Positions 10,509 through 20,849 of a DNA stretch of 64,000 bases are shown in pieces. The notes beneath the pieces were generated by a model, which saw only the letters and a list, made by a program, of their open reading frames with translations, ran no database searches and was not told the origin of the DNA. Position 1 is the stretch's first letter; every line of letters begins with the position of its first letter. Made by a program: the position numbers and the translations under genes. Origin of the DNA: Eutrema japonicum (taxonomy: Eukaryota > Streptophyta > Magnoliopsida > Brassicales > Brassicaceae). The stretch covers positions 42,376,274 to 42,440,273 of the forward strand of contig BSQW01000005.1 in assembly GCA_030161315.1 (NCBI GenBank), in the 5' to 3' direction.

Positions 10509-11092
10509 CTAGTCTATATTCTGAGGTGGAATATGGTAAGGAGTCTCGTATGTATCAAGTACACTGACAATGGGGGATCTAGCCAGATGGACAAGTGCGT
10601 TTTCGTCAACATCATAGAGCTCGACAACGTTAGGGAACAGGCCAGGAAAGGAACTAGCAGGGACGCAGAAAGGTTCAGACTTTGAGAGGAAAATGACGAG
10701 ATCTCCAATGTCTTGAGTGTAAACAGCGTTTCCCTCATCGTCTAGCTTGAACACCATCAAAGCTTTGGTTTCCATTCTCACCGTACCACTGGCGGTCTTC
10801 TTGTACCACTTAACCAAGAAAGTTTCACCGGTTGTTGTCGACTCCACCAAGTGTTCGCTCGTGAGGCACGAATCCATAAGCTCTCGTTTGGTCCTGGTCA
10901 GCTTGGGAAGGTTTCCAAATCGCAACTTCTGAATCTTTGGTTTGTTGTTTTTTGCGCGGAGATCCCATGATCCAATGAGGTGGCCTCCAGATCCGGGAAT
11001 GCGAAACATGTCATCTTTCTTGGAAAACATGACTCTGGAGGAGTAGAAGCAGGGGTTTTCGATCCTGACGTTGGTCCACTTGCTCTTAGCGG
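10509..11092 (-). pseudogene. DUF295 domain protein, copy B, 3' part
   Basis: Encodes the C-terminal part of the DUF295 domain up to PPQNID and a stop. It carries FRIPGSGGHLIGSWDLRAK, VYTQDIGDLVIFLSK and VPASSFPGLFPN. It differs from copies A and C by a handful of residues and lacks their shifted C-terminal extension. The frame is interrupted at 11092/11093 by an Athila-like element; the 5' remainder resumes at 17357. The element's target duplication AGCGG lies at 11088-11092. Confidence 0.8.
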
Positions 11093-12259
11093 TGATATGC
11101 TCAATTTAATACCCTAAAAAGTACTAAAGCAGTTGCTGCAGTAAATCAGGGGTCGAACACAAGAACTCAAGAATCACTCAATAGATTCTATAGATCAGAA
11201 ACAAGCTAAACCAGATGATGTAATTGAAAAACAGAGTTGCAAGTAAAACGTTTGTAAATTCAATTGGAGGAATGTAGGCTTAGGGTATTTCTCAGGAAAT
11301 CAATGAATGCAGCTAAGTTAGCTAACAGGATCCAGATTAAGCACTGTTCTAGAACTCAAATCACTAAAATATAATTAACCAACTCTCGTTGCGAAAACTA
11401 TCTAAATCTAAATCCTAGAAATTCCAAATCTCTTTGCGAATCCTAAAGTCTAAATCAGCTTTAAAATCAGGTTTGATATGTTCACAAATCAATTAAACCA
11501 AATCTCTTTGCGAATAATCAATTTGCTCACCTAAGGTTCTATCAGGTATTTAATCGCACTCTCGTGCCTAATTAATTATCCTAAGATCTAAGTTCCAGAT
11601 TCGTCAACCTAGAATTAGCTTTGAGAACAACCTAAGGCGAAGAACTAATTTAGATAGTGAATCCTAACAGATAATCAACCTAGCATTCAAAGAAATCCCT
11701 ATGAGAAAACCCTAAACCTAACAGGTGATCTACTCAGACATGGATATTAAATTAATAAACATGTTGAATAAATACTCTTATATTAAATCAGAAAGAGAAA
11801 CAAGGTTTTGAGATCTGATCTCGGACGAAGGGAAACCAGACTTGTCTCTCCACAAAAATCTCTCTTAAACCTAAACAATAATAAAGCATAGCCTAAACAA
11901 TGGCTGTAAAATCCTATTTATAACCTAAATCACGATTTGGGGCCTTCTTGTAATTATCAAAGTCTTCTGGGTGCTTTTGCAATTCTCCAAGACTTCATAA
12001 TTAGTCGCGGCCCATGAAATCTCGATGAGTGTCGATCGATACCAGGGGGTATCGATCGATGCTCGGTGCTCAGATCGGGCTCTTAGTCATCAGACTTCAG
12101 TCTCGCTCCAGAATGCTCCAGAAAAGCTCCAATAATTCCAATTAAGCTCCAGACGTGCTATAACCTGTGAAAGACTCTAAAAGACTCCAAAACACAAGAA
12201 AAGACTCTATAAAAGGACTTATATCATGGCCTAAATAGGGTAAAAACCATGATATATCA
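11093..12259 (-). repeat. LTR (3' LTR of the minus-strand Athila-like element)
   Basis: Starts TGATATGCTC and ends ATATATCA; same length and apparently same sequence as 16185-17351. It contains a pair of TCGATCGA palindromes at 12032 and 12052. Confidence 0.95.
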
Positions 12260-12275
12260 ACTCCCCCAGACTTAG
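12260..12275 (-). other. Polypurine tract
   Basis: Minus strand reads CTAAGTCTGGGGGAGT directly before the 3' LTR, the position and composition of the plus-strand primer in Ty3/Gypsy elements. A similar purine run lies at about 13264-13278. Confidence 0.8.
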
Positions 12276-13076
12276 CCTTTTGCTTGCCCTCAAGCAAATA
12301 GAAGACTAAACCAGAAAAAGAGGTTTGAAAACGTAGAGACTCACCTGTTCCTGAACCATCGAAAAGACCCTTTTCCCAAGTACCCAAATGTCACCTGATC
12401 AGGTTTCGATCTAACCACCATGTACTTCTCCGTAGACATTTGCAGCTTTTCCAGACTCCACACAAAATCCCACAGCATTGTTCAAGTAAAGCTCTCATCG
12501 CCAGTTTCATCTCTGCAGCTAATATTTAAGAACCTTCTAGACTCTTTACCAGACAATATCTTGACAAAGGAACCACCCTTTTTCACACTTTTTTGTATCA
12601 ATTTCTCTCCTCCAGACTTATTTCTTATTATGTTCTATTTATTATTTTTTTATTTTCAGCTTAGCATATACATATCAAGGTAGGAGACGCGAGTATTGAT
12701 GGTGTTTGCCACCAAATCCCCGGTTCTTCCCTCTCTATGTATCAAAGGATGTAGGCGAATAATGGCATCATAGGAAAATCCTAGCCTCGCTTCCAATCCT
12801 TTGTGTGATCATCCCTTCTTAAGTAGAATAATGGGATCGCTGGAAATTTTCCTAACCCTCTACTCAGAAGAAAATCATTTCAATCTTTTATGCTCTTAAT
12901 CTATCAACTTATTTCAGGGGAGAGAGATACCATAATTCTAAACACACGGGTTCCTTTATCAGATATGAATGATGAATCAAGCTCTATGAACACTAACCAC
13001 ATTGATGAAGTGCAAAAATTTGGCTCAGGCTTCAGAAGAACTCTGCTGGAGACATGGATGTTTTCTAGTCAACTGG
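12276..13076. other. Non-coding 3' internal region of the Athila-like element
   Basis: Region between the pol tail remnant and the 3' LTR. No env-like or other coding frame is convincing. Short plus-strand frames here read against the element and are probably chance. Confidence 0.5.
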
Positions 13077-13685
13077 TCAGCCTTTGGATTTTTCATTAGT
13101 CGATTCAAAGCTGATCCTGTAACACTGTGCACTCAAAAACAAAATCAAATCAATAGGTTCAAGCACAGGATCATAATCTCCAACAAATTTTGACTCAATA
13201 AAACAGTTTTGACTCGATAAAACGACTGACTCTAAGAAAAACGAAAACAATGTCAGCAGACACCTCCCCCAGACTTGAACAACACTGTCCCCAGTGTTAT
13301 CTAGCCAAGAGTCAGTGAAAGAAACAAAGAAAAAGGATAGAACGAAGAGAAACAAGAAATTACCATTCTGGAACAGTCGGTGTCGATCGACACACGGCAT
13401 AGTATCGATCGATACCATGCTTAGATCGACTTTGTGAATTTTCATCCGCGATTGGTGTCGATCGATACCATAGGGATATCGATCGATGCTTAGGCGATTT
13501 CGAGTTGCTCCTTGTTCATCCTGACACAGACTCAAAACAAACGAAAATAAAAATAAAAACGAATCAAAAACAGACTCACCAGTGGGTTGCCTCCCACCAA
13601 GCGCTCGTTTAACGTCAATAGCTTGACTGTAACGCCCTTCAGGCTGGATAAGAGTGAGAGCTTGCACCAAAACAGGCTCCATCAC
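13077..13685 (-). pseudogene. Remnant of pol C-terminal tail
   Basis: A 202-codon frame partly overlapping the end of the gag-protease frame. It begins with VQALTLIQPEGRYSQAIDVK and contains IDVKRALGGRQPT, which resembles the tail that follows integrase in Arabidopsis Athila-type polyproteins; I make that match from memory only. Later residues (GIDRHQSRMK, VSIDTMPCVDRHRL) come from the TCGATCGA repeats. The junction with gag-protease is probably where the reverse transcriptase and integrase region was deleted. Low certainty. Confidence 0.4.
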
Positions 13686-16044
13686 TTGACATTACTAGCT
13701 TCAGAGTTCTGCTTAGCATGCTGTCCACAAATTCCTGCCCTTTCTCTTTCAGCTCAGAAGTAAGAAGTACTCTTGCTTTGGAAAATGGCTTTGAATTACC
13801 CGTGCTTTTCACCTTATAATGGATCGAGTCACCATCGCATCTCTGAGGTTTCAAAATCACAGAAGGAGTACTCTTCACTTCTTCGCACTTTTCCTGGTCC
13901 TTTGTCATAACCATTTCAGCATCTTTCTTGATTGGGGTAGAAGGACCATCTAGAATATCCGTGACAGTTGTTGCGTCAGGAGGTTCTCCCAAAAGATCAT
14001 TCATCAGCGTATCTCCTGTGACAATGGTGGTGCAAGAGATATGTGTAGGAGTTCTCCTAACAGGTATGGCATCGTAGTACACCTCCTTGTCAATATATGA
14101 GAACGAGATCTTCTTGCTTGGCGTATCCATGATCGCACCAACCGTGGCCATGAACGGTCTTCCCAAGATCAATTGCGTAGTAGAATTTGCACTCATCTCA
14201 ATAACTTGAAAATCGGTAGGGACCATGCAACTTCCTACTGTGACAAGCAAATCGGCGATTGCACCATATGGAGTAGAGGTAGACGAATTCGCGAATGTGA
14301 TAGACGTCTTGGGAGATCGAATATCAGCTCCCAATCGCTCTGCAATTGCCTTAGACATAACATTAACGCTAGCTCCTGAGTCAACGAGAGACTCTTCGAA
14401 TTTAGCTCCAGAGATAGAGCATGGAACTGAGAAAATTCCTGGGTCTGCCCGTTTAGTCAGCTGCGCCAGAGGAGGTGGTCGAGGATACGGTAATTTAGGA
14501 TTGTAGCTCCTTTGCTCAATCAGATCAGGCGTCTGCATACTCTCCGGCTCAATCTGCGAGGGGTATCGATCGATACCAGGTCGGGTGTCGATCGATACTC
14601 TGGGTTCTGACACGTTTCGAGAAACGATTTGGATTGGTATCGATCGATACTTGGTGGTGTCGGTCGATATCTTGACGATTTCAGAATCCTCCTCGTCGTT
14701 CTTGGTAGAATTTGCTACAAGCCTGGCAGTCTGGGCTAACTGTGTATCCAAAATCGTCTGACGAACACTGAGAGCTTCGATTTTGCTATTCAGATCAGAG
14801 TACAAGGTATCCAATCTCCCATTGAAGGTCGCTGTCATCTGCTGCTGTCCGTGAAGGAGCTGTTCAAGCATGGATTCTATCCTGTGTTCAGAAGATCTGG
14901 GTGGTGCGGATGTGTATCTATGCCTTTGATCTGGAGGTCCATCTCTACCCACGTAGTTGACATGTTCCACTGCATTCTCTTCAGCAAAATAGACATTCTT
15001 CTTCTGCTTGCTCATCAACAGATTGTGCACCGAATCCAGTTTCGCATGCACTTCAGCAATCTGCGCACCCTCCATGTTTTCAGCTTGCTTCGTTCGCTCA
15101 AGATCTGCATTCTTGGCGCTATGGCTAGATGCAAAGTTTTCGATCAGCTGGTAAGCATCGTCAGGATATCTGGTAAAGAAGTTTCCATTGCTAGCAGAAT
15201 CCAATGCCATCTGGTACCGACAATCAATTCCTCTGAAAAAGAATTTCAGCAACTGAACCATGTCGAAACCATGATGCGGACAGTCCTTCTGATAAGATCT
15301 AAATCGCTCCCAAGCAACCTTAAGTCCTTCAGTTCTTCCCTGAGAGAATTTAGAGATCTTGTTCCTGATTTCCTCGGATCTCGCATCATCGAAGAAGTTG
15401 CTCAAGAAAGCACTCTTGATCTCTTCCCAGGTAGTCAGTGATCCAGGAGGTAGCTGCCTCAGCCAGTAAGTAGCTTCCCCACCAAGAGAGTATGGGAAGA
15501 GCTTGCAGAAGAGATAATCGTAGGACACTCCATTGCTCTTGATGCTAGTGACCAAGTCCTCGAATTTCTCTACATGATCCATTGGATGCTCATGAGGCAA
15601 ACCATGGAAGAGATGCTGTCCTACTAGAGTGTAGTAAGCAGGCTTCAGCTCAAAGTCATTCCGCTCATACGCAGGGGGACGAATCGCAGAGCGATTGGCG
15701 AAAAATTGCTCTGGCCTGTTGTGTTCACCAATCGTTCTACCACGATTAACCACAGCATCCCTTGCGTCCCTAGCGGCATTCTCAGCGACAACAGGAGCAG
15801 GTGGAATGACAATCCCCTCTCCATCCAGACGTTGTCCTTGCTCATTGCACAACCGACCCTGTTGGTCCCTGTAAGCTCCAGCAGCATCACGAACCAACCC
15901 GACTTGATTGTTGTTCATCTTAGCTGACTTCTTTGCTTTCCTGTTTGTGCGTTCCACTTGTGCTAGCTGTTCCAGTGATAGATCAACTAGCGGAGTGCTC
16001 TTTTTTGCTTCTGGTTTCAAGATTATGCATGCACCTGAAATCAC
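13639..16044 (-). CDS. Retrotransposon gag-protease polyprotein
   Basis: 801 codons, uninterrupted. Residues about 130-280 form a plant retrotransposon gag (capsid) domain, with FPYSLGGEATYWLRQLPPGS, TTWEEIKSAFLSNFF and WERFRSYQKDCPHHGF. A predicted coiled coil follows at about 385-445. Residues about 515-650 hold a retropepsin-like aspartic protease, with DSGASVNVMS at 555 and LILGRPFMATVGA near 625. No zinc knuckle is obvious. The frame stops just past the protease, so polymerase functions are absent. Together with identical LTRs, an open gag-protease suggests selection or recent origin. The first ATG is used; MNNNQVGLV at residue 43 is an alternative start. Confidence 0.85.
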   Translation of the reverse strand: MISGACIILKPEAKKSTPLVDLSLEQLAQVERTNRKAKKSAKMNNNQVGLVRDAAGAYRDQQGRLCNEQGQRLDGEGIVIPPAPVVAENAARDARDAVVNRGRTIGEHNRPEQFFANRSAIRPPAYERNDFELKPAYYTLVGQHLFHGLPHEHPMDHVEKFEDLVTSIKSNGVSYDYLFCKLFPYSLGGEATYWLRQLPPGSLTTWEEIKSAFLSNFFDDARSEEIRNKISKFSQGRTEGLKVAWERFRSYQKDCPHHGFDMVQLLKFFFRGIDCRYQMALDSASNGNFFTRYPDDAYQLIENFASSHSAKNADLERTKQAENMEGAQIAEVHAKLDSVHNLLMSKQKKNVYFAEENAVEHVNYVGRDGPPDQRHRYTSAPPRSSEHRIESMLEQLLHGQQQMTATFNGRLDTLYSDLNSKIEALSVRQTILDTQLAQTARLVANSTKNDEEDSEIVKISTDTTKYRSIPIQIVSRNVSEPRVSIDTRPGIDRYPSQIEPESMQTPDLIEQRSYNPKLPYPRPPPLAQLTKRADPGIFSVPCSISGAKFEESLVDSGASVNVMSKAIAERLGADIRSPKTSITFANSSTSTPYGAIADLLVTVGSCMVPTDFQVIEMSANSTTQLILGRPFMATVGAIMDTPSKKISFSYIDKEVYYDAIPVRRTPTHISCTTIVTGDTLMNDLLGEPPDATTVTDILDGPSTPIKKDAEMVMTKDQEKCEEVKSTPSVILKPQRCDGDSIHYKVKSTGNSKPFSKARVLLTSELKEKGQEFVDSMLSRTLKLVMSSDGACFGASSHSYPA

Positions 16045-16160
16045 AAGTAAAGAGCGTAAGTAACTGAAATTTACGACGGGTATCGACCGATACTCAAGGG
16101 TATCGATCGATACTCGGGCGATTTAGACGAATTTCCTAGCTAAAATCTAACGGCGAATTG

Positions 16161-16180
16161 AGTCCCCGGCAACGGCGCCA
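16161..16180 (-). other. Primer binding site (tRNA-Asp type)
   Basis: Minus strand reads TGGCGCCGTTGCCGGGGACT four bases after the 5' LTR. This is the characteristic primer site of Athila and related plant Ty3/Gypsy elements, complementary to the 3' end of tRNA-Asp. Confidence 0.85.
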
Positions 16181-16184
16181 AAAT

Positions 16185-17351
16185 TGATATGCTCAATTTA
16201 ATACCCTAAAAAGTACTAAAGCAGTTGCTGCAGTAAATCAGGGGTCGAACACAAGAACTCAAGAATCACTCAATAGATTCTATAGATCAGAAACAAGCTA
16301 AACCAGATGATGTAATTGAAAAACAGAGTTGCAAGTAAAACGTTTGTAAATTCAATTGGAGGAATGTAGGCTTAGGGTATTTCTCAGGAAATCAATGAAT
16401 GCAGCTAAGTTAGCTAACAGGATCCAGATTAAGCACTGTTCTAGAACTCAAATCACTAAAATATAATTAACCAACTCTCGTTGCGAAAACTATCTAAATC
16501 TAAATCCTAGAAATTCCAAATCTCTTTGCGAATCCTAAAGTCTAAATCAGCTTTAAAATCAGGTTTGATATGTTCACAAATCAATTAAACCAAATCTCTT
16601 TGCGAATAATCAATTTGCTCACCTAAGGTTCTATCAGGTATTTAATCGCACTCTCGTGCCTAATTAATTATCCTAAGATCTAAGTTCCAGATTCGTCAAC
16701 CTAGAATTAGCTTTGAGAACAACCTAAGGCGAAGAACTAATTTAGATAGTGAATCCTAACAGATAATCAACCTAGCATTCAAAGAAATCCCTATGAGAAA
16801 ACCCTAAACCTAACAGGTGATCTACTCAGACATGGATATTAAATTAATAAACATGTTGAATAAATACTCTTATATTAAATCAGAAAGAGAAACAAGGTTT
16901 TGAGATCTGATCTCGGACGAAGGGAAACCAGACTTGTCTCTCCACAAAAATCTCTCTTAAACCTAAACAATAATAAAGCATAGCCTAAACAATGGCTGTA
17001 AAATCCTATTTATAACCTAAATCACGATTTGGGGCCTTCTTGTAATTATCAAAGTCTTCTGGGTGCTTTTGCAATTCTCCAAGACTTCATAATTAGTCGC
17101 GGCCCATGAAATCTCGATGAGTGTCGATCGATACCAGGGGGTATCGATCGATGCTCGGTGCTCAGATCGGGCTCTTAGTCATCAGACTTCAGTCTCGCTC
17201 CAGAATGCTCCAGAAAAGCTCCAATAATTCCAATTAAGCTCCAGACGTGCTATAACCTGTGAAAGACTCTAAAAGACTCCAAAACACAAGAAAAGACTCT
17301 ATAAAAGGACTTATATCATGGCCTAAATAGGGTAAAAACCATGATATATCA
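16185..17351 (-). repeat. LTR (5' LTR of the minus-strand Athila-like element)
   Basis: 1167 bp with TG...CA ends; no difference from 11093-12259 found by eye. It should hold the element's promoter on the minus strand. It has its own TCGATCGA pair at 17124 and 17144. Confidence 0.95.
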
Positions 17352-17356
17352 AGCGG

Positions 17357-17537
17357 CGGGTCTGCAAAAGCTGAGTTGAGGTCCCAAGAACTTGACAGCC
17401 ACAACACAGTCTTGATCCTCTGGAGAAGATGAGGACATGGCCACGTTGGTGACAATCTGGGTTTGGCAACGAGGCAGAGTTACAAGAGGAGGCAGCGGGA
17501 TGCGTTTAGGGTTTGTATCAGATGCAATAGGCTTCAA
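17357..17537 (-). pseudogene. DUF295 domain protein, copy B, 5' part
   Basis: Encodes KRIPLPPLVTLPRCQTQIVT then MSSSSPEDQDCVVAV, continuing the copy B frame displaced by the LTR element. Upstream it reads PDLKPIASD where copies A and C read DDLNPIASD. Beyond that point the copies share nothing, so at least one junction is a truncation point. A TGA lies a few codons further upstream, and no start codon or N-terminal exon is visible. Confidence 0.75.
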
Positions 17538-18854
17538 ATCGGGTACTCAGCTTCTTCGTTTCTCTTCGTTACAGTATATCATTTACTCTTCCAAATTTAA
17601 TGTCAACAACTAAATACATTTGCAGGAAGACTCTTGATATTCTAAATCTACAACTAGGCATCATTCCACAGAGAACCTTCATGTTTGTATTGTTCCCTGA
17701 TTTCAGATTCGTATTAGTGCATATACAAAGCTAATCTGAGTAGATTGCACCGTCCGAGGAAGAAGTGATGCGGAAAAGAAGGGATTTGAATGGTTGAAAT
17801 CCCAATTTCATGGTCAGAGAACTGATTTTAATTAGGGATTCCAAACACATTTTTTGAGAGAGATGGGGTGACGACGGAGCAGGTTGAAGCTTCGCTGGTC
17901 GAATTATGTATAGAGTATAATCTTTCATCTTTTGCTTGGGTCCTTTGTTATTCGACTCCTTTCATCTTTCAATTTAATATTTTGCTTGTCTTTCTGTCAA
18001 TTTTGTAGTAAATGTATTCAATAGGTGCACACACACACATATGTCTGTGATTTTCTTATAGGGCAATACAGACATGCAAACATAGCTAATTTGAGATTGT
18101 TGACCTGCTCACTTGACCAAACCATACAACCAGAAGAGGATTATGGGATATTTGTACTTCTAAATTTTTGGTGGTATTATGTATTGTACTTCCTACCATC
18201 TTGAGAAATCCATTAAAACTTCTTTGTTTGCATAGTCGGGAGTAACATGTTTGTTTATTTGCATATGCATGTTCAATAATTCCATTTTTAGCTTTGAATT
18301 TCTATAAAATCCTCAAGTGTTTGATTTTTCCTTAAAATTCTTTTACTGAAGTCGTTTGTATTAGGTAAGTCATTGATAGTTTGACACATCTGGAGGTTAA
18401 GTCCAGGTTTACCTCATATTGTACACATCTTTAATCATCACAATACTCTATGTCTACAAAGAAAAAGTAATGAAGGAGATCCATACTCTCTCTACAAAGA
18501 CAATAAATCCATTAACAAAAAAAACTCTCTTTATATTTCCGTGCATTCCATGTCCTTTTGTTAAAAGCAAACGCGCGGACACCTGGCACCGTCACTTAAC
18601 ACATATTGCCACAATTCTCAACGCATGACAATTATATTAATAAAAAATTCATGAATTTTACACATAGTTGTCCCTAGTTATATAGTTGTACTCACACCCA
18701 AATAGTTGTATTTGTGGGATTTTAACATGTAATTACACATAGATTCAGGTTTTGGTAATGCTGATTTTGTTAAAAGACAACTATATGTTAGTATTACTGG
18801 TTTGTTGTATTACTGAAAATATTAAGAACAACTATATTTTAGATGCATTAAATC
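17538..18854. other. No gene recognised
   Basis: Unique-looking AT-rich DNA with short frames only. I see no domain, repeat boundary or RNA gene that I can support. Confidence 0.4.
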
Positions 18855-19502
18855 GTGTTCCACAACATCATCTTGTTCCTCGCATGCAAATCCTTCAGAG
18901 ATCTTAAAAGAGCGAAAGCGGTATGCAATATCTTCAACATTGTGATCGAGGAAGATATCTTCTTTAATGAAGTGGACATGTTCGCCATGGTAGACCAGGA
19001 CTGGTACGTCCCTCTCCCTCCACTCACTCAATTCAGGCTTCGGTGTTTGAAGGCTGGAAATCCATCTGCCTTTTTAATGAGAGGTCTGTGGGAGTACTTC
19101 TGCAATGGTCACTTGGAAGAAGGCTTGGAGGCCATCAGATTTGCGGATGAAAAAGGCTATGATGAGTCTAAATACACTTACGCAATGATACGGAGAATAA
19201 TGACTCCGTATTCTGTAAGTGATTCTCCAATCATCAATAGTCTTAATAGGGATTTCTATACCCAAACACAGAGGAAGATCAATGAAGCAGGGAACGGTAT
19301 CGCTTGGGGATTGGAGACCCCACCATTGTTCCAAGAAAAACTCGATCTAATCAGTACCGCTCCCCTCTATTCTTGCAAGTGTGCTCCTTACACTCCATTG
19401 GTTATGGTTATGTTAATGAGTTTGATGAGAGAGTTAAAGGAGGAAGAGCAATGTGTGATCAAGGTTTCTGGATCATACAATCATTATCTTTCAGTCATGT
19501 GA
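18855..19502 (+). pseudogene. F-box protein fragment (At2g35280/At1g67623-like)
   Basis: 215 codons with LACKSFRDLKRA, the end of an F-box, followed by VPLPPLTQFRLRCLKAGNPS and a helical Sel1/TPR-like stretch, GLWEYFCNGHLEEGLEAIRF. This is the arrangement of the Brassicaceae F-box group At2g35280/At1g67623. F-box proteins recruit substrates to SCF ubiquitin ligases through SKP1. Here the first half of the F-box is absent or out of frame, and the Cys-rich C-terminal end seen in relatives is lost: the frame ends after SGSYNHYLSVM, and the overlapping frame (to 19534) does not restore it. Probably a pseudogene. Confidence 0.6.
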
Positions 19503-19534
19503 TTATGAAGAAAGTTTTTAATTGGCATGTGTAG

Positions 19535-20339
19535 TGAAACCCTAAACGGAATCCCGAAAGACTAAACCTAAAAAAGGGAAACAAAAGTCCAAACAAGAGA
19601 AACTATACATGATTGAAAACTAAAATCGAAGCTAAAACCGAGACAAAGATCAAAAGGAATATCTCGAACAGAAATGAAAAAACTGATTTCCAAACGCAAA
19701 AATAATCCAGAAAAAAGACGAGATGAAGATAATCATTTTCCAACAAAGAAAATTGCCGATAGCAACCTCTTCATCAAAAAGAATTCTGACGATGTATGAA
19801 TATCCACGCGACGACTCACCCGTTTCAATATAAGGCACTAGAAACCAATTCTCCAAAATTAAATCGGAGACAATTTGGATAAACCAAATAAAACGAGACA
19901 ATCCAAGGACTAGAATCAAAGAGAAATAAATCAAACTAGGGAACCGAATGCCAAAAAAACTTTACTGAAGATGAAAACCAGTCGCATAACGACGAAACCG
20001 AGCACCACTCAAATCCAAAAAAAAGAAGAACATAACTAGAACTAGAGCTGATGATTAACTTCACTTTTCCCTTTTCTATTTTCTACCTTCTTCTTTAAAT
20101 TTTTTATGACCATTTTTTTGTCGTCCCAGAACAGGGCAATTATGTGGTACACAATTATTTAGTCCAAAGCTTAAAAGCCCAATACAAAACTAAGTCGGAA
20201 TCCAAACTAAATCCGGTCGACCCCGGAACCGAAATCCGAATTAAAGCGGAAGAACAAAAACCAAGAAAAAACCTCTGAAATATAAGTTATAGAGAGAAGA
20301 GGGAGAGAACGACAAGATACGCATTAAGATTTTATTTGT
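19535..20339. other. No gene recognised
   Basis: AT-rich. A stretch at about 20117-20210 (CAGGGCAATTATGTGGTACA and AAAAGCCCAATACAAAAC) has a diverged relative at about 34235-34305, suggesting an unidentified dispersed repeat. Confidence 0.4.
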
Positions 20340-20374
20340 ATTTTATCAAACTAATCCCACAATTTACTCCAAAA

Positions 20375-20775
20375 AAGGTCATTTAATTCCTCAAGTATTT
20401 GGTAGATTTATCCCATAACTATTGAGTACTCAATTAAAATTCTCAAATTAATGTTAATTTTATTGTTATGAATAAAGCTAAACAATTATGTGTATATTTC
20501 GAAAATTAAGATCATTTAATTCCTCAAGTTTTACAATTTTGCAAATTAATTCTCTAACTTTTAGGTTGGCAAATTAATTTCTCAAATTTATTCTGACTTT
20601 GCAAAATTGGACTCATAAAAATTCAACACCAACATTTCCGTTTTCTTAGTTAACGTTGACTTTTTTCATACATATATTTATGAAGTCAACGTTAAATTGA
20701 AGATTTAAATTACACACTCAATAGTTGGGGAATAATTTTGTTAGTTATAAATATTTGGGAAAATTAAATGAGCAT
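20375..20775. mobile_element. Foldback/MITE-like element, about 400 bp
   Basis: The arm at 20378-20430 (GTCATTTAATTCCTCAAG ... CATAACTATTGAGT) is imperfectly inverted at about 20718-20772 (ACTCAATAGTTGGGGAATAA ... AAAATTAAATGAGC). Between them are further TTTAATTCCTCAAGTTTT and GCAAATTAATTTCTC repeats. No coding capacity; superfamily not determined. Confidence 0.55.
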
Positions 20776-20849
20776 TTTCTCCAATATTCAAAAAAATCGT
20801 TAGGTGCTAGTTGGGCGATCGAGACTGTGAGTGGAAAACATTTTTATTG

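Larger units (their letters stand above)
11093..17351 (-). mobile_element. Athila-like Ty3/Gypsy LTR retrotransposon, non-autonomous, intact ends
   Basis: 6259 bp between two 1167-bp direct LTRs (TG...CA ends), flanked by AGCGG at 11088-11092 and 17352-17356. The empty site is preserved in DUF295 copies A and C, which read TTAGCGGCGGG. On the minus strand the order is LTR, primer site complementary to tRNA-Asp, gag-protease gene, short pol tail, polypurine tract, LTR. Reverse transcriptase, RNase H and integrase are missing, so it must have moved in trans. The LTRs show no difference by eye, implying a very recent insertion. Confidence 0.93.

Noticed and set aside
11700..11720. Telomere-like AACCCTAAACC in the Athila LTR, and ACCCTAAACCCT near 47493
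   Set aside because: Only one or two units; common in plant DNA and not an interstitial telomere array.
14173..15441. Plus-strand frames across the Athila-like gag-protease gene
   Set aside because: Antisense to a clear 801-codon gag-protease gene; no recognisable domains.
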